Shown here: piece by piece, positions 1 through 6,866 of the stretch
How positions within the stretch are numbered: position 1 is the first letter of the stretch
How the letters are laid out: every line of letters starts with the position of its first letter
NCBI GenBank assembly: GCA_947258805.1
Contig: CAMYJV010000178.1
Location: 1,717 to 8,693 of the forward strand
Reading direction: 5' to 3'
DNA from: an uncultured Gammaproteobacteria bacterium
GTDB lineage: Bacteria > Pseudomonadota > Gammaproteobacteria > GCA-2729495
Length of the DNA stretch: 6,977 nucleotides
Made by a program: the position numbers and the translations under genes
Notes under the pieces: model-generated
Seen by the model: the letters and a program-made list of their open reading frames with translations, nothing else
Told to the model about the DNA's origin: nothing
Databases searched by the model: none

Positions 1-1
1 G

Positions 2-2272
2 GATGCTGGCGTCCACCAGGTTGTAGGAATCGGTCTTCAGGATCTCGGTGTTGAAGGCATCGTTGTAGGTGTCGTCGCGATAGCTCCAGTCGGCGCGGAC
101 CACCAGAAAACCCAGATCGTCCAGCGCGAACTCTTTGGAAACGCCAAGGCTGCCCGCGTACTCGGGTACCCGCTCGAAATCGAAGTCTTCGTCGATCAGG
201 GTGACGGCGGTGTCGATGTCGTCGTACTCCGGGTCGAGATAGGTAAAGCTCGCTTCCACCAGCCAGCCGTCGCCGGGCGCGGCCTGCAGCTCCAGCTCCA
301 GGCCGTTGATGGTGGCCTCGCCGATGTTCTCAGTCACCGGCGCGACGCTGTTGAATACCTGCACCTGCAGGTCGTCATACTTGGTGTGGAAGATGGCGCC
401 GTTGAAGCGCAGACGCTCGTCCAGCATGGCGGCCTTGAAGCCGAGCTCGTAGACCTTCACCTTCTCGGGCTCGTAAGTGGGGATGAGATCGATGTCCGGC
501 GTGCCCGGCGGGGCGGTGAAGCCGGCGACGATGGGCGGAAAAACCCGCTGGGTGAAGCCGCCGGATTTGAAACCCTCGGAATAGCTGAAGTAGGTCAGGA
601 GCGTGTCGGTGACGTCGAACGACAGGCTCGCCATGGGGGTGAACTCGTCGATGTCGATCTTCTTCTTCAGCAGCGGCAGGATGCGCTCGCCTGCCTGCAG
701 GAAGGGCGCGTCCAGGGCCGCCAGCGGATTGCCGGGGGGGACCACATTGCTGATGCCGGCGTAGTAGTTCTGGAAGATGATCTGGTCGGGCTTGAAGGAT
801 TTCTCCTCGTCGGTGTAGCGGCCGCCGACGGTCAGGTGCAGCCGATCCGTGAGGTCGTAGGTGGCCTGGGCGAAGGCGGCCCAGGCTTCGTTGTCGAATT
901 TTCCGCCGGAACGGAAGTTGGAGACCGTGAAGTCGAGAATATTCGTGTTCTTGCCGTCCTCGTGGAAGTAATAGCCACCGAGGATCCAGTTCAGACGATC
1001 GTGGCTGCCCAGCAGCTGCAGCTCCTGGGTCACCTGTGTCTGGTCGAGATCGTCGTAGAACTGGGAAATACGTTGTGGCGAGTGATCACCGTCCCGGGCG
1101 AAGTTCGAATCCAGGTCCCGCCAGCCGGTGATGGATTTCAGCGTCAGGGTATCCGAGAGGTCATAGGTAAGGGTGGCGGATGCGCCGTACAGGTCGGTCT
1201 CGGATTCCGCCGGCGCGGTGCCCTGATTCTTGCCGTCCTCACCCACGTAGCGGTTGTCGTAGCAGTTGGGTACCGCGGGATTGAAGGTCACCCCGTTGCC
1301 CTGGGTATCCGTGGCCGCGCAGGGCACGCCGGGCGCTACGGCCGCGGTGGTTACGTTGTGGATGAACGCCATGGGCGGCGGCGGTGCCAGCACCACGCCC
1401 TGCAGCTGGCTGAGATCGGTGAAGTCGATGCCCAGCAGTCGCATGGCCGGGCCGTTCTCGCGATCCCGGGTGGCCTCGACGCTCACGTCGGCACGAAACC
1501 GATCGTTGGGCACCCAGGCGAAGGCCAGGCGACCGGTCAGGGTATCGTCGTCGCCGAGATCCTTGCCGTCGGTGCGCTTCACGTAGCCGTCCTGGTTCAG
1601 CGAAGCCACCGACAGCCGCGCGGCCATGGTGTCGCTGATAGGCAGATCCAGCGTGCCTTTGGCGTGCAGCAGGTCGTCCGTGCCTCCCGCCACGGCCACC
1701 GTACCGCCGAACTCGCCGCCGGGTTCCGGCTTCACCGTGGTGACCGTTATGGCGCCGCCGATGGTGTTGCGGCCGAACAGCGTGCCCTGGGGACCGCGCA
1801 GCACCTCCAGCTGCTCGACGTCGACGATGTCCAGGATGGCCCCCACGGAGCGGGCGATGTAGACGCCATCCACGTACAGACCCACGCCGGGCTCGGTGGT
1901 GGGCAGGAACTCCTTCTGACCCACCCCGCGCAGATAGATAGCCGCGGAGTTGGAGGCGCCGCCGAAGCTGGGGTTGTTTTCCAGGGTCATGCTGGGCACG
2001 AACTTGGCGATCTCATCCAGGCGGGTGACGCCCCGGTAGTCGAGAGACTCACCGGTGTAGGCGGAGATGGCGATGGGTGCGTTCTGCAGCCCCTCTTCCC
2101 GCATGCGGGCGGTCACCACGATCTCTTCCAGCACCTGGGACGCGCCGTCCCTTCGCTCCGGCTGTTCCTTTCGCTGCGGCGCCTCCGCCGCGTCGGCCGG
2201 GAGTGATGCGAGCGACAGCGCGAGGGCTGCGGTGAGCAGGCGGATGGGTTGTTGATGGGCCGAATCGTGCAT
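2..2272 (-). CDS. TonB-dependent outer-membrane receptor 1, C-terminus cut by window edge
   Basis: Energy-dependent import of an unidentified ligand across the outer membrane, driven by TonB-ExbBD. 757 codons are visible with no stop. A signal peptide fits residues 1-28 (arginine 11, a Leu/Ala-rich core, likely cleavage ADA|AEA). A TonB-box-like EEIVVTA follows at 49-55. The plug domain covers about 60-180, with YVDGVYIARSVG at 133-144 and the family signature VLRGPQGTLFGRNTIGGAI at 157-175. The rest is beta-barrel, including a FKSGGF strand near residue 566. The visible end, YNLVDAS, normally lies some 60-90 residues before the C-terminus in this family, so most of the gene is here. The ATG at 2272 is preceded by AGGGG with an 11-nt spacer. 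It lies 88 bp downstream of trpB2 on the same strand. The ligand cannot be read from sequence; the family assignment is very secure. Confidence 0.95.
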   Translation of the reverse strand, partial: MHDSAHQQPIRLLTAALALSLASLPADAAEAPQRKEQPERRDGASQVLEEIVVTARMREEGLQNAPIAISAYTGESLDYRGVTRLDEIAKFVPSMTLENNPSFGGASNSAAIYLRGVGQKEFLPTTEPGVGLYVDGVYIARSVGAILDIVDVEQLEVLRGPQGTLFGRNTIGGAITVTTVKPEPGGEFGGTVAVAGGTDDLLHAKGTLDLPISDTMAARLSVASLNQDGYVKRTDGKDLGDDDTLTGRLAFAWVPNDRFRADVSVEATRDRENGPAMRLLGIDFTDLSQLQGVVLAPPPPMAFIHNVTTAAVAPGVPCAATDTQGNGVTFNPAVPNCYDNRYVGEDGKNQGTAPAESETDLYGASATLTYDLSDTLTLKSITGWRDLDSNFARDGDHSPQRISQFYDDLDQTQVTQELQLLGSHDRLNWILGGYYFHEDGKNTNILDFTVSNFRSGGKFDNEAWAAFAQATYDLTDRLHLTVGGRYTDEEKSFKPDQIIFQNYYAGISNVVPPGNPLAALDAPFLQAGERILPLLKKKIDIDEFTPMASLSFDVTDTLLTYFSYSEGFKSGGFTQRVFPPIVAGFTAPPGTPDIDLIPTYEPEKVKVYELGFKAAMLDERLRFNGAIFHTKYDDLQVQVFNSVAPVTENIGEATINGLELELQAAPGDGWLVEASFTYLDPEYDDIDTAVTLIDEDFDFERVPEYAGSLGVSKEFALDDLGFLVVRADWSYRDDTYNDAFNTEILKTDSYNLVDASI

Positions 2273-2309
2273 GAGGCGGTTTTCCCCTGACTGTTTTTCT
2301 TTGCGGGCT

Positions 2310-2335
2310 CCAGCCGGGCTCTGGCCGGCCGCTGG
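2310..2335. other. Imperfect hairpin in the trpB2-receptor 1 spacer
   Basis: CCAGC at 2310-2314 pairs with GCTGG at 2331-2335, and CGG at 2315-2317 pairs with CCG at 2325-2327, leaving a 3-nt bulge and a 7-nt loop. In the direction of transcription (minus) it is followed by A-rich sequence, not a T run. It is therefore not an intrinsic terminator, which leaves read-through from trpB2 into the receptor gene likely. It could be an RNA processing or stability element. The rest of the 88-bp spacer shows no convincing promoter. Confidence 0.3.
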
Positions 2336-2360
2336 TTCTGATCGTTTGAATGGATACCGG

Positions 2361-3722
2361 TCAGGCGATCTCCGGCACGTCCTTCATGGCGTCCGCGATG
2401 GCTTCGTCCGACAGATCCAGGTCCACCATCTCGCCGCGCAGGTACTTGTCGTAGGACGCGAGATCCAGGTGACCGTGGCCACACAGCGCCGTGAGGATGA
2501 CCTTTTCCTCGCCGCTCGCCTTGCAGGCCAGGGCTTCGCGCACGGCCGCCGCGATGGCGTGAGTGGGCTCCGGCGCCGGCACGATGCCCTCCGTACGGGC
2601 GAACTGCAGCGCGCCGGCGAAGCATTCCGTCTGCGGGATGGCGATGGCCTCCACCAGGCCCAGCTGGTAGACGTGGGACACCAGCGGCGCCATGCCGTGA
2701 TAGCGCAGGCCGCCGGCGTGAATGGGCTCCGGTATGAACGAGTGGCCCAGGGTATGCATCTTCATCAGCGGCGTCAGGCCGGCGGTGTCGCCGAAGTCGT
2801 AGCGGTACTGGCCCTTGGTGAGCGTGGGGCAGGCGGTGGGTTCCACGCAGCGGATGGTGGGGTTCATGTTGCCCGCCAGCTTTTCCCGCAGGAACGGGAA
2901 CGCCAGGCCGCCGAAGTTGGAACCGCCGCCGGTGCAGCCCACCAGCACGTCCGGCGTCTCGCCCACCTTGGCCAGCTGCAGCAGGGCTTCCTCGCCGATG
3001 ATGGTCTGGTGCAGCAGCACGTGGTTGAGCACGCTGCCCAGGGCGTAGCGGGTTTTCGGGTCGGCCACGGCTTCGCTGACGGCTTCTGATATGGCAATGC
3101 CCAGCGAGCCCGGGTGATCGGGATTCTGCTTCAGCAGCGAGCGACCGAACTCGGTGACGTCGGACGGGCTCGGGTGTACCTTGCCGCCCCAGATCTCCAT
3201 CATGGTCCGGCGCTGGGGTTTGCTGTAATAGGAGGCGGCCACCTGCCAGACTTCGCACTCCAGGCCGAACTGGACGCAGGCCAGCGCCAGCGAGCTGCCC
3301 CACTGGCCGGCGCCGGTCTCGGTGGTGAGCTTGCGGATGCCCTCCTGGGCGTTGTAGAAGACCTGGGGCACCGCCGTGTTGGGCTTGTGGGACCCTGCCG
3401 GGCTCACGCCCTCGTACTTGTAGAAGATCTTTGCCGGGGTATCCAGCAGCTTTTCCAGCCGCCGCGCGCGGAACAGCGGGCTCGGCCGCCACAGCGTGTA
3501 GACGTCCAGCACTTCCTCGGGAATGTCCACGTAGCGTTCCCGGGTCATCTCCTGCTCGATGAGCGCCTTCGGGAACAGGGCCGCGAAATCGTCCGCCGTG
3601 GCGGGTTGCCGGGTGCCGGGATGCAGCGGCGGTGGCGGCGGCTCCGGGAGGTCCGGCACGATGTTGTACCAGCGCCTCGGCATCTCGTGCTCCTCGAGCA
3701 GAATCTTGGTGTAGTCGCTCAT
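2361..3722 (-). CDS. trpB2: TrpB2-type tryptophan synthase beta-like enzyme (PLP-dependent)
   Basis: Expected to join indole and L-serine into L-tryptophan in the cytoplasm. The TrpB2 family acts without the usual TrpA partner and is often explained as indole salvage. At 453 aa it has the family's usual length, longer than the roughly 400 aa of classical TrpB. Visible landmarks: proline-rich N-terminal segment at 25-35; Schiff-base lysine K113 in GSHKPN; catalytic-glutamate motif ETGAGQWG at 135-142 (classical TrpB has ETGAGQHG); phosphate-binding GGGSNFGG at 265-272; CVEP at 292-295; [13 protein letters not shown] at 378-390; and CGHG at 414-417. No trpA, trpF or trpC is next to it. The ATG at 3722 has GAGG 11 nt upstream. 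A GAGGAG six nt before Met14 (3683) looks stronger, but residues 4-20 ([16 protein letters not shown]) resemble the family N-terminus, so the longer start is kept. The frame stays open upstream to 4013, but that part has no family resemblance. Confidence 0.94.
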   Translation of the reverse strand: MSDYTKILLEEHEMPRRWYNIVPDLPEPPPPPLHPGTRQPATADDFAALFPKALIEQEMTRERYVDIPEEVLDVYTLWRPSPLFRARRLEKLLDTPAKIFYKYEGVSPAGSHKPNTAVPQVFYNAQEGIRKLTTETGAGQWGSSLALACVQFGLECEVWQVAASYYSKPQRRTMMEIWGGKVHPSPSDVTEFGRSLLKQNPDHPGSLGIAISEAVSEAVADPKTRYALGSVLNHVLLHQTIIGEEALLQLAKVGETPDVLVGCTGGGSNFGGLAFPFLREKLAGNMNPTIRCVEPTACPTLTKGQYRYDFGDTAGLTPLMKMHTLGHSFIPEPIHAGGLRYHGMAPLVSHVYQLGLVEAIAIPQTECFAGALQFARTEGIVPAPEPTHAIAAAVREALACKASGEEKVILTALCGHGHLDLASYDKYLRGEMVDLDLSDEAIADAMKDVPEIA

Positions 3723-3740
3723 CGTCGGGTCCGCCTCAGT

Positions 3741-3770
3741 CGTCCACGGGCCGCAGCAGGTGCGGGGACG
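3741..3770 (-). promoter_or_regulatory. Leader hairpin of trpB2 mRNA
   Basis: Read on the minus strand, CGTCC then CCGCA, a loop of CCTGC, and TGCGG form an inner 5-bp stem. After a 5-nt bulge (CCCGT), GGACG pairs with the first CGTCC. The result is ten perfect Watson-Crick pairs within 30 nt. It lies 19 nt upstream of the start codon and leaves the GAGG ribosome site at 3734-3737 free. If transcription starts near 3768, it would sit at or next to the 5' end, as mRNA-stabilising hairpins do. No short leader peptide with Trp codons was seen, so a classical trp attenuator is not supported. Confidence 0.4.
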
Positions 3771-3774
3771 CGGG

Positions 3775-3780
3775 ATAATA
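3775..3780 (-). promoter_or_regulatory. Candidate -10 element for trpB2
   Basis: The minus strand reads TATTAT here, five of six matches to TATAAT. It would place the start of transcription near 3768 and give a leader of about 46 nt. At 17-nt spacing the -35 position reads TTTCCT, only three matches to TTGACA, so this is a weak or activator-dependent promoter if it is real. Confidence 0.35.
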
Positions 3781-3886
3781 TGGGCTGATCGCGGAAAAGG
3801 AAAGTTGGCCCCGAGTCGCTTCCGTCCGGCGTTTCGCGTCAGGCAGGCCGCTGAACCCGGGATTTCTCCGGTTTGGGCAAAGACAG

Positions 3887-3892
3887 TATGAT
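3887..3892 (+). promoter_or_regulatory. Weak candidate -10 element for the lipoprotein gene
   Basis: TATGAT matches five of six bases of the sigma-70 -10 consensus and lies 64 bp upstream of the start codon. No recognisable -35 hexamer occurs at 16-18 nt spacing. Transcription from here would begin near 3899, so the 13-bp repeats would be at the very start of the leader RNA. Confidence 0.25.
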
Positions 3893-3896
3893 GGCG

Positions 3897-3935
3897 GCCT
3901 TCCGGCCGAGCCTTCCGGCCGAGCCTTCCGGCCGA
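3897..3935 (+). repeat. Three perfect tandem copies of a 13-bp unit
   Basis: The unit GCCTTCCGGCCGA occurs at 3897-3909, 3910-3922 and 3923-3935 with no mismatch. The array ends 11 bp before the GAGG ribosome site of the lipoprotein gene. The first copy with its left flank forms a 5-bp hairpin, CGGCC-TTCC-GGCCG, at 3895-3908; on the opposite strand its loop is GGAA, a GNRA-type tetraloop. The unit length is not a multiple of three and the array is outside coding sequence, so copy number could vary without changing a protein. Confidence 0.9.
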
Positions 3936-3955
3936 CCGTTGATAATGAGGATATG

Positions 3956-4552
3956 ATGCTGAGACGATTGTTACTGGTACCCGCGGCGCTCTTCCTGGTG
4001 TGGGGCTGCGCAAGCTCGCCCATCAAGAGCACCCACGACTACGATCCCACGATTAACTTCACCGGCTATCAGACCTATGCGTTCATCTCTGAACGTCCGA
4101 TGATCGTCGCCAGTGACGTGGCCCCGAACCCGCTGACGGAAGGCCGGCTGATGCAGGCGATACGCGATGATCTGGACGCCAAGGGCTTCCGCGAGGTGGG
4201 TGATCCCGAGCAGGCGGACATGGCGATTGCATTTACCGTCGGCGCCCGCGACCAGATCCGGGTTGACAGTTATCCCACCTCCTATCGGAGCGGCTTCTAC
4301 GGTGGCGGCGGCTTTTACGGGACTCGGGGTTACGGTGGCGTCTACGGAACCGAGACCGTAGTGCGCCAGTACACCCAGGGTCAGCTGGCGGTGGACATCT
4401 TTGATGTGGCGACTCGCAGACCCGCGTACCACGGCACCGCCAGCAAGAGGATCACCAGCGACGACCGGGAAGATCCCCGGCCGCTGCTTCGCGCCGCGGC
4501 TGCGGAGGCGCTGGGCGGCTTCCCGCCAACCGCCGGCCCTTCGGCAGGCTAA
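3956..4552 (+). CDS. DUF4136-like lipoprotein
   Basis: Small lipoprotein resembling the DUF4136 family, whose function is unknown. Counting from 3956, the signal peptide (Arg-Arg at 3-4, then a Leu/Val/Ala core) ends in a lipobox VWGC, with the cysteine to be lipidated at residue 18. Ala-Ser-Ser follows the Cys; with no Asp at +2, sorting to the outer membrane is expected. The mature part begins with the family-like pattern D-Y-D-P...F..Y.TYAF near residues 28-48. It has a conserved-looking 'AD.AI.F' stretch near 87-94, a Gly/Tyr-rich low-complexity segment at about 110-130, and an LAVDIFD strand followed by a YHGTA motif near 145-162. Two ATGs stand in tandem at 3953 and 3956. GAGG at 3947-3950 is only 2 nt from the first but 5 nt from the second, so 3956 is preferred; 3953 would add one Met. 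It is divergent from trpB2 and convergent with the broken receptor, so it is probably transcribed alone. Confidence 0.88.
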   Translation: MLRRLLLVPAALFLVWGCASSPIKSTHDYDPTINFTGYQTYAFISERPMIVASDVAPNPLTEGRLMQAIRDDLDAKGFREVGDPEQADMAIAFTVGARDQIRVDSYPTSYRSGFYGGGGFYGTRGYGGVYGTETVVRQYTQGQLAVDIFDVATRRPAYHGTASKRITSDDREDPRPLLRAAAAEALGGFPPTAGPSAG

Positions 4553-4565
4553 ACCCGGAAGGGTT
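4552..4565. other. Small hairpin between the two convergent genes
   Basis: AACCC at 4552-4556 pairs with GGGTT at 4561-4565 around a GGAA loop, starting on the last base of the lipoprotein stop codon. It has only five pairs and no T tract follows on either strand, so it is a poor intrinsic terminator. It could still mark the end of transcription in the 37-bp gap (4553-4589), which holds nothing else apart from a short CCGCG/CGCGG inverted repeat at 4573-4584. Confidence 0.3.
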
Positions 4566-4589
4566 CTGCCTGCCGCGGACGCGGTGGTT

Positions 4590-4880
4590 TCAGCGCAGGA
4601 ACGTAACCACGAAAGTGGCCCCGTATTGCCGGGGCTGGGTCGGTGAGGCAAAGGCGAACAGCCCGCCCACCGGCGTGCCACCCAGTCGCTCGGTATTGTC
4701 CGACAGGTTCTTGCCCCAGATCGAAAAGCGATACTGGCCTTCAGCCGATTCCCAGGTTGCGGAAGCGTTGTAGGTGGTGAGCTCGTCCCGGTAGAAGCCC
4801 ACGTCGTTGGGCGTGGTCAGCACCATGTCGTCCGTGTAGCTCATGCTGGTGGTGAACGACAACCCCGTAGGATTCTGCAT
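4590..4880 (-). pseudogene. Receptor 2, C-terminal piece (last barrel strands)
   Basis: 96-codon open frame. From about residue 6 it reads as receptor C-terminus: GLSFTTSMSYTDD, then FYRDELTTYNASATW, FSIWGKNLSDN and YGATFVVTFLR. The ATG at 4880 is chance, formed from out-of-frame GCGGCCGATGCA within the preceding piece. The stretch between SYTDD and FYRDE is only about a dozen residues, where related receptors usually carry several more barrel strands, so sequence seems to be missing here as well as at the frame junction. Confidence 0.78.
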
Positions 4881-5922
4881 CGGCCGCGTTGTCGGTGAAC
4901 GTTTCCTGGCCTGTGGACGTCTCGGCCTCCCGGATCACGCTGCGCTGCAGGTCCTGGTATTTGGCGTAGAAAGCGTTGAGGTTCAGGCGCAGTCGGCCTT
5001 CCCACAGGTCGCTGCGCATGCCGATCTCGTAGGTGTCCACCTGCTCGTCGTCGTAAGGTGTTTCAAAGCCACCGATGGTGCTGGCGTTGTTGACGAAGCC
5101 ACCGGATTTGAAGGCCCGCTGCCAGAACGCGAACAGCAGGACGTTGTCGTTCATCTGATAGTCGACGCCCACCCGCGGCGAGAAGTCGTTCCAGTTGTCG
5201 TCCACGGGGCCGAACCGCACCGAGGGGTCGATGTCCTCGACGTCGGTGATGTCGGTGCCGGAGAAGGGCACGCCGTTGCAGTTGGCCGTGGCCGGCGTCT
5301 CCCCAGGCGGGCAGTTGCTGTCGTTGATGGCCATGCCGTAGACGTCGTGCTTTTTCTCGTAGGTGTAGCGGCCGCCGAAGTTCAGCGTCCACTGATCGGT
5401 GATGTGCCAGTCCACCTGGGCATAACCGGCCGCCGCCCAGCGCTCCTGACCGTTGCTGCCCCACGCGACGAAGGGATTGTCCCGGGTGAAGCCGCCCCCG
5501 CCGAACAGCTCGCTGTCCAGGAAGATCCACAGGAACTGCTGCACGTCGTACTCGTCCTGCAGGTAGAAGGCGCCGGCGAGGAAATCGATGTTGTCATTGA
5601 ACGTGGTGGCCCAGCGCACCTCCGCCTGGGTGGACTTGAAGTCCTGGGTACGGGTGCTGGAGAACAGGTCCCAGTTGAAACCGTCCGTATCGGTGGTGAT
5701 GTCCTCGTCCACGTCTCGGTGGTTGAGGATCAAGGTGAAGGTGCCGTAATCCGTATCGTAGTTGGCATCCAGGGTCACGCCCCAGATGTCCTGGTCGGTT
5801 TTGTTAGGCCGGAGGTTGAAATTGACCTTGAAGGGGTCGCTGCCGTCACCATCGATGCCGAAGCGCTGGTCCCCGTAGGGATCCACGCAGGAAAATCCGA
5901 AAATGGTGTGCAGATCCGGCAC
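4741..5922 (-). pseudogene. Receptor 2, middle piece (central beta-barrel)
   Basis: 393-codon open frame whose receptor sequence can be read back to at least 5946 (as APGNGPSG before the GTG at 5922) and holds central barrel strands. Recognisable stretches are WTLNFGGRYTYEKK and FAFWQRAFKSGGF, then NLNAFYAKYQDLQ and NAADAESYG. Receptor-like sequence stops at about 4864, and the remaining 40 or so residues are His/Arg-rich out-of-frame sequence. The GTG at 5922 is not a credible initiation site: it has no ribosome site and lies inside a continuing receptor sequence. Confidence 0.8.
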
Positions 5923-6802
5923 GCCGCTGGGCCCGTTGCCTGGTGCCGTCTCCCTTGTCCTCCCAGTACTCGCCGATGAGGTCGATGCGCAGATCCTCGC
6001 TGGCCTGCCAGCGGAAGCTGGGCCGCAGGTAGGTGGACCGCTCGCCGTTTACCTTTTTGCCCCGCAGCTGCTTGTTCTGGGTCGTGACCAGGGTAGCCGT
6101 CGCCGGGTCGTAGCTCTCCACCACCACGCCGTCGTTGCGGAAGAAGCCGTCCAACTCGTGGTAGTTGGCGGCCAGGCGGAAGGCCAGGGTGTCGTCGATC
6201 AGGGGCGTGTTGACCACTATCCCCGCGTTGGCGCGGCCGTGGTTGCCCATGTCCAGGTGCAGCTGGACTTCCTGGCTGTCCAGGTCCGGCCGCTTGGTAC
6301 GCACGGCGATGGCGCCGCCAAAGGCATTCCGGCCGTACAGGGTGCCCTGGGGACCACGAAAAGCCTGGACGGACTCGATGTCGAACAGGTCGAGCAGGGC
6401 GACTGCCTGCCGGGAGTAATAGGCATCGTCTACGAAGACCGCCACGCTGGGGTCCTGAAAACTCTCGATGCCAGAACCGCCGATGCCTCGCATGCTGAAC
6501 GCGGAGGCAGCCTGGAACAGCCCCACGTGCTCCAGCTGGGTGTTGGGAATGGAATGGTTCAGGTCTTCCAGAGTGACGGCGAATTCCCGTTCCAGCGCCG
6601 GTCCGGTGAATACGCTGACGGCCTCGGACATGTCCTGAACGTTCATCAGCTCGCCGCGTTTGGTGGTGACGATGATTTCTTCGATCGCGCTGCTTCGGTC
6701 ACCCTCTGCCGCGGTGGCGGTCGGGACGAAGGCGATGGTGAAGAAAGTTGTGCTGAACAGGACGGCAGCGAGCGCTGCGCCGACTCGGTTGAGCGCGTTC
6801 AT
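5846..6802 (-). pseudogene. Receptor 2, N-terminal piece (signal peptide, TonB box, plug)
   Basis: 318-codon open frame. Residues 1 to about 286 are receptor-like, ending in EYWEDKGDG. The last 30 or so residues are Arg/Gly-rich, unlike any receptor strand, and are the out-of-frame tail after the break. Since the plug and first barrel strands are encoded here with an intact ribosome site, this is the only piece likely to be translated from its own start. Confidence 0.8.
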
Positions 6803-6808
6803 GATTGT

Positions 6809-6815
6809 CTCCCCT
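6809..6815 (-). promoter_or_regulatory. Ribosome binding site of receptor 2
   Basis: AGGGGAG on the minus strand, 6 nt from the ATG at 6802. It decides the start and shows that the initiation signals of this broken gene remain intact. The same CAGGGGA core precedes receptor 1 (2284-2289), there with longer spacing. Confidence 0.65.
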
Positions 6816-6837
6816 GTATTTTGATTCTCCGCCTATC

Positions 6838-6866
6838 TGTTTAGGGACCGGGCGGTCCGATGTCAA
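6838..6866 (-). promoter_or_regulatory. Sigma-70-type promoter of receptor 2 with palindromic spacer
   Basis: Minus strand: a perfect -35 hexamer TTGACA at 6861-6866, a 17-nt spacer, and TAAACA at 6838-6843, three matches to TATAAT. Transcription would begin near 6831, giving a leader of about 28 nt before ATG 6802. A perfect palindrome, GGACCG-CC-CGGTCC, occupies 6845-6858, 14 of the 17 spacer bases. A strong -35 with a weak -10 and a two-fold symmetric site between them is the arrangement expected of a repressible promoter, or of one remodelled by a spacer-binding regulator. The hexamers and symmetry are seen; regulation is inferred. Confidence 0.55.

Larger units (their letters stand above)
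4590..6802 (-). pseudogene. TonB-dependent outer-membrane receptor 2, broken by two frame changes
   Basis: A second TonB-dependent receptor for an unknown ligand, with every expected part present but split over all three minus-strand frames. From the N-terminus: signal peptide 1-31 (likely ATA|AEG), TonB-box-like EEIIVTT at 41-47, plug domain to about 170 with AFRGPQGTLYGRNAFGGAI at 147-165, barrel strands, and an end of YGATFVVTFLR before TGA at 4590-4592. The C-terminal residue is Arg, not the usual Phe or Trp, though Phe is third from the end. The first break is near 5941-5960 and the second near 4860-4868. Joined across both breaks the product is about 737 residues, on the short side for this family; the shortage is in the C-terminal barrel. 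The start is well supported: AGGGGAG with a 6-nt spacer before ATG 6802. As read, only an N-terminal fragment of 318 residues would be made, which could not form a barrel. True decay and sequence error are both possible. Confidence 0.88.

Noticed and set aside
386..2206. 606-codon open frame on the plus strand
   Set aside because: It lies wholly antisense to receptor 1, which has clear family motifs. High GC leaves few stops on the opposite strand. The product is low-complexity Gly/Val/Gln/His-rich with no domain I recognise.
2271..3788. Plus-strand open frames at 2271-3089 and 3114-3788
   Set aside because: Both are antisense to trpB2, whose motifs are clear; they are shadow frames.
3723..4013. 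N-terminal extension of trpB2 by 97 codons
   Set aside because: The frame is open, but it is basic and proline/arginine-rich, runs through the leader hairpin and the 13-bp repeats, overlaps the start of the divergent lipoprotein gene and has no family resemblance.
4552..4565. Intrinsic terminator for the convergent genes
   Set aside because: The stem has only five pairs and there is no T tract on either strand; it is kept only as a hairpin.
3971..4681. 236-codon minus-strand open frame over the lipoprotein gene
   Set aside because: The opposite strand has a signal peptide with lipobox, a ribosome site and a DUF4136-like pattern; this frame also runs into the end of receptor 2 in the wrong frame.
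4860..5960. Programmed frameshifting as an explanation for receptor 2
   Set aside because: There is no slippery heptamer with a downstream structure at either break. Residues seem to be missing at the second, and programmed shifts are not known to me in this receptor family.
4843..6844. Two long plus-strand open frames (4843-5979 and 5903-6844)
   Set aside because: They are antisense to receptor 2 and have the same Val/Gly/His-rich shadow composition, with no ribosome site or domain.
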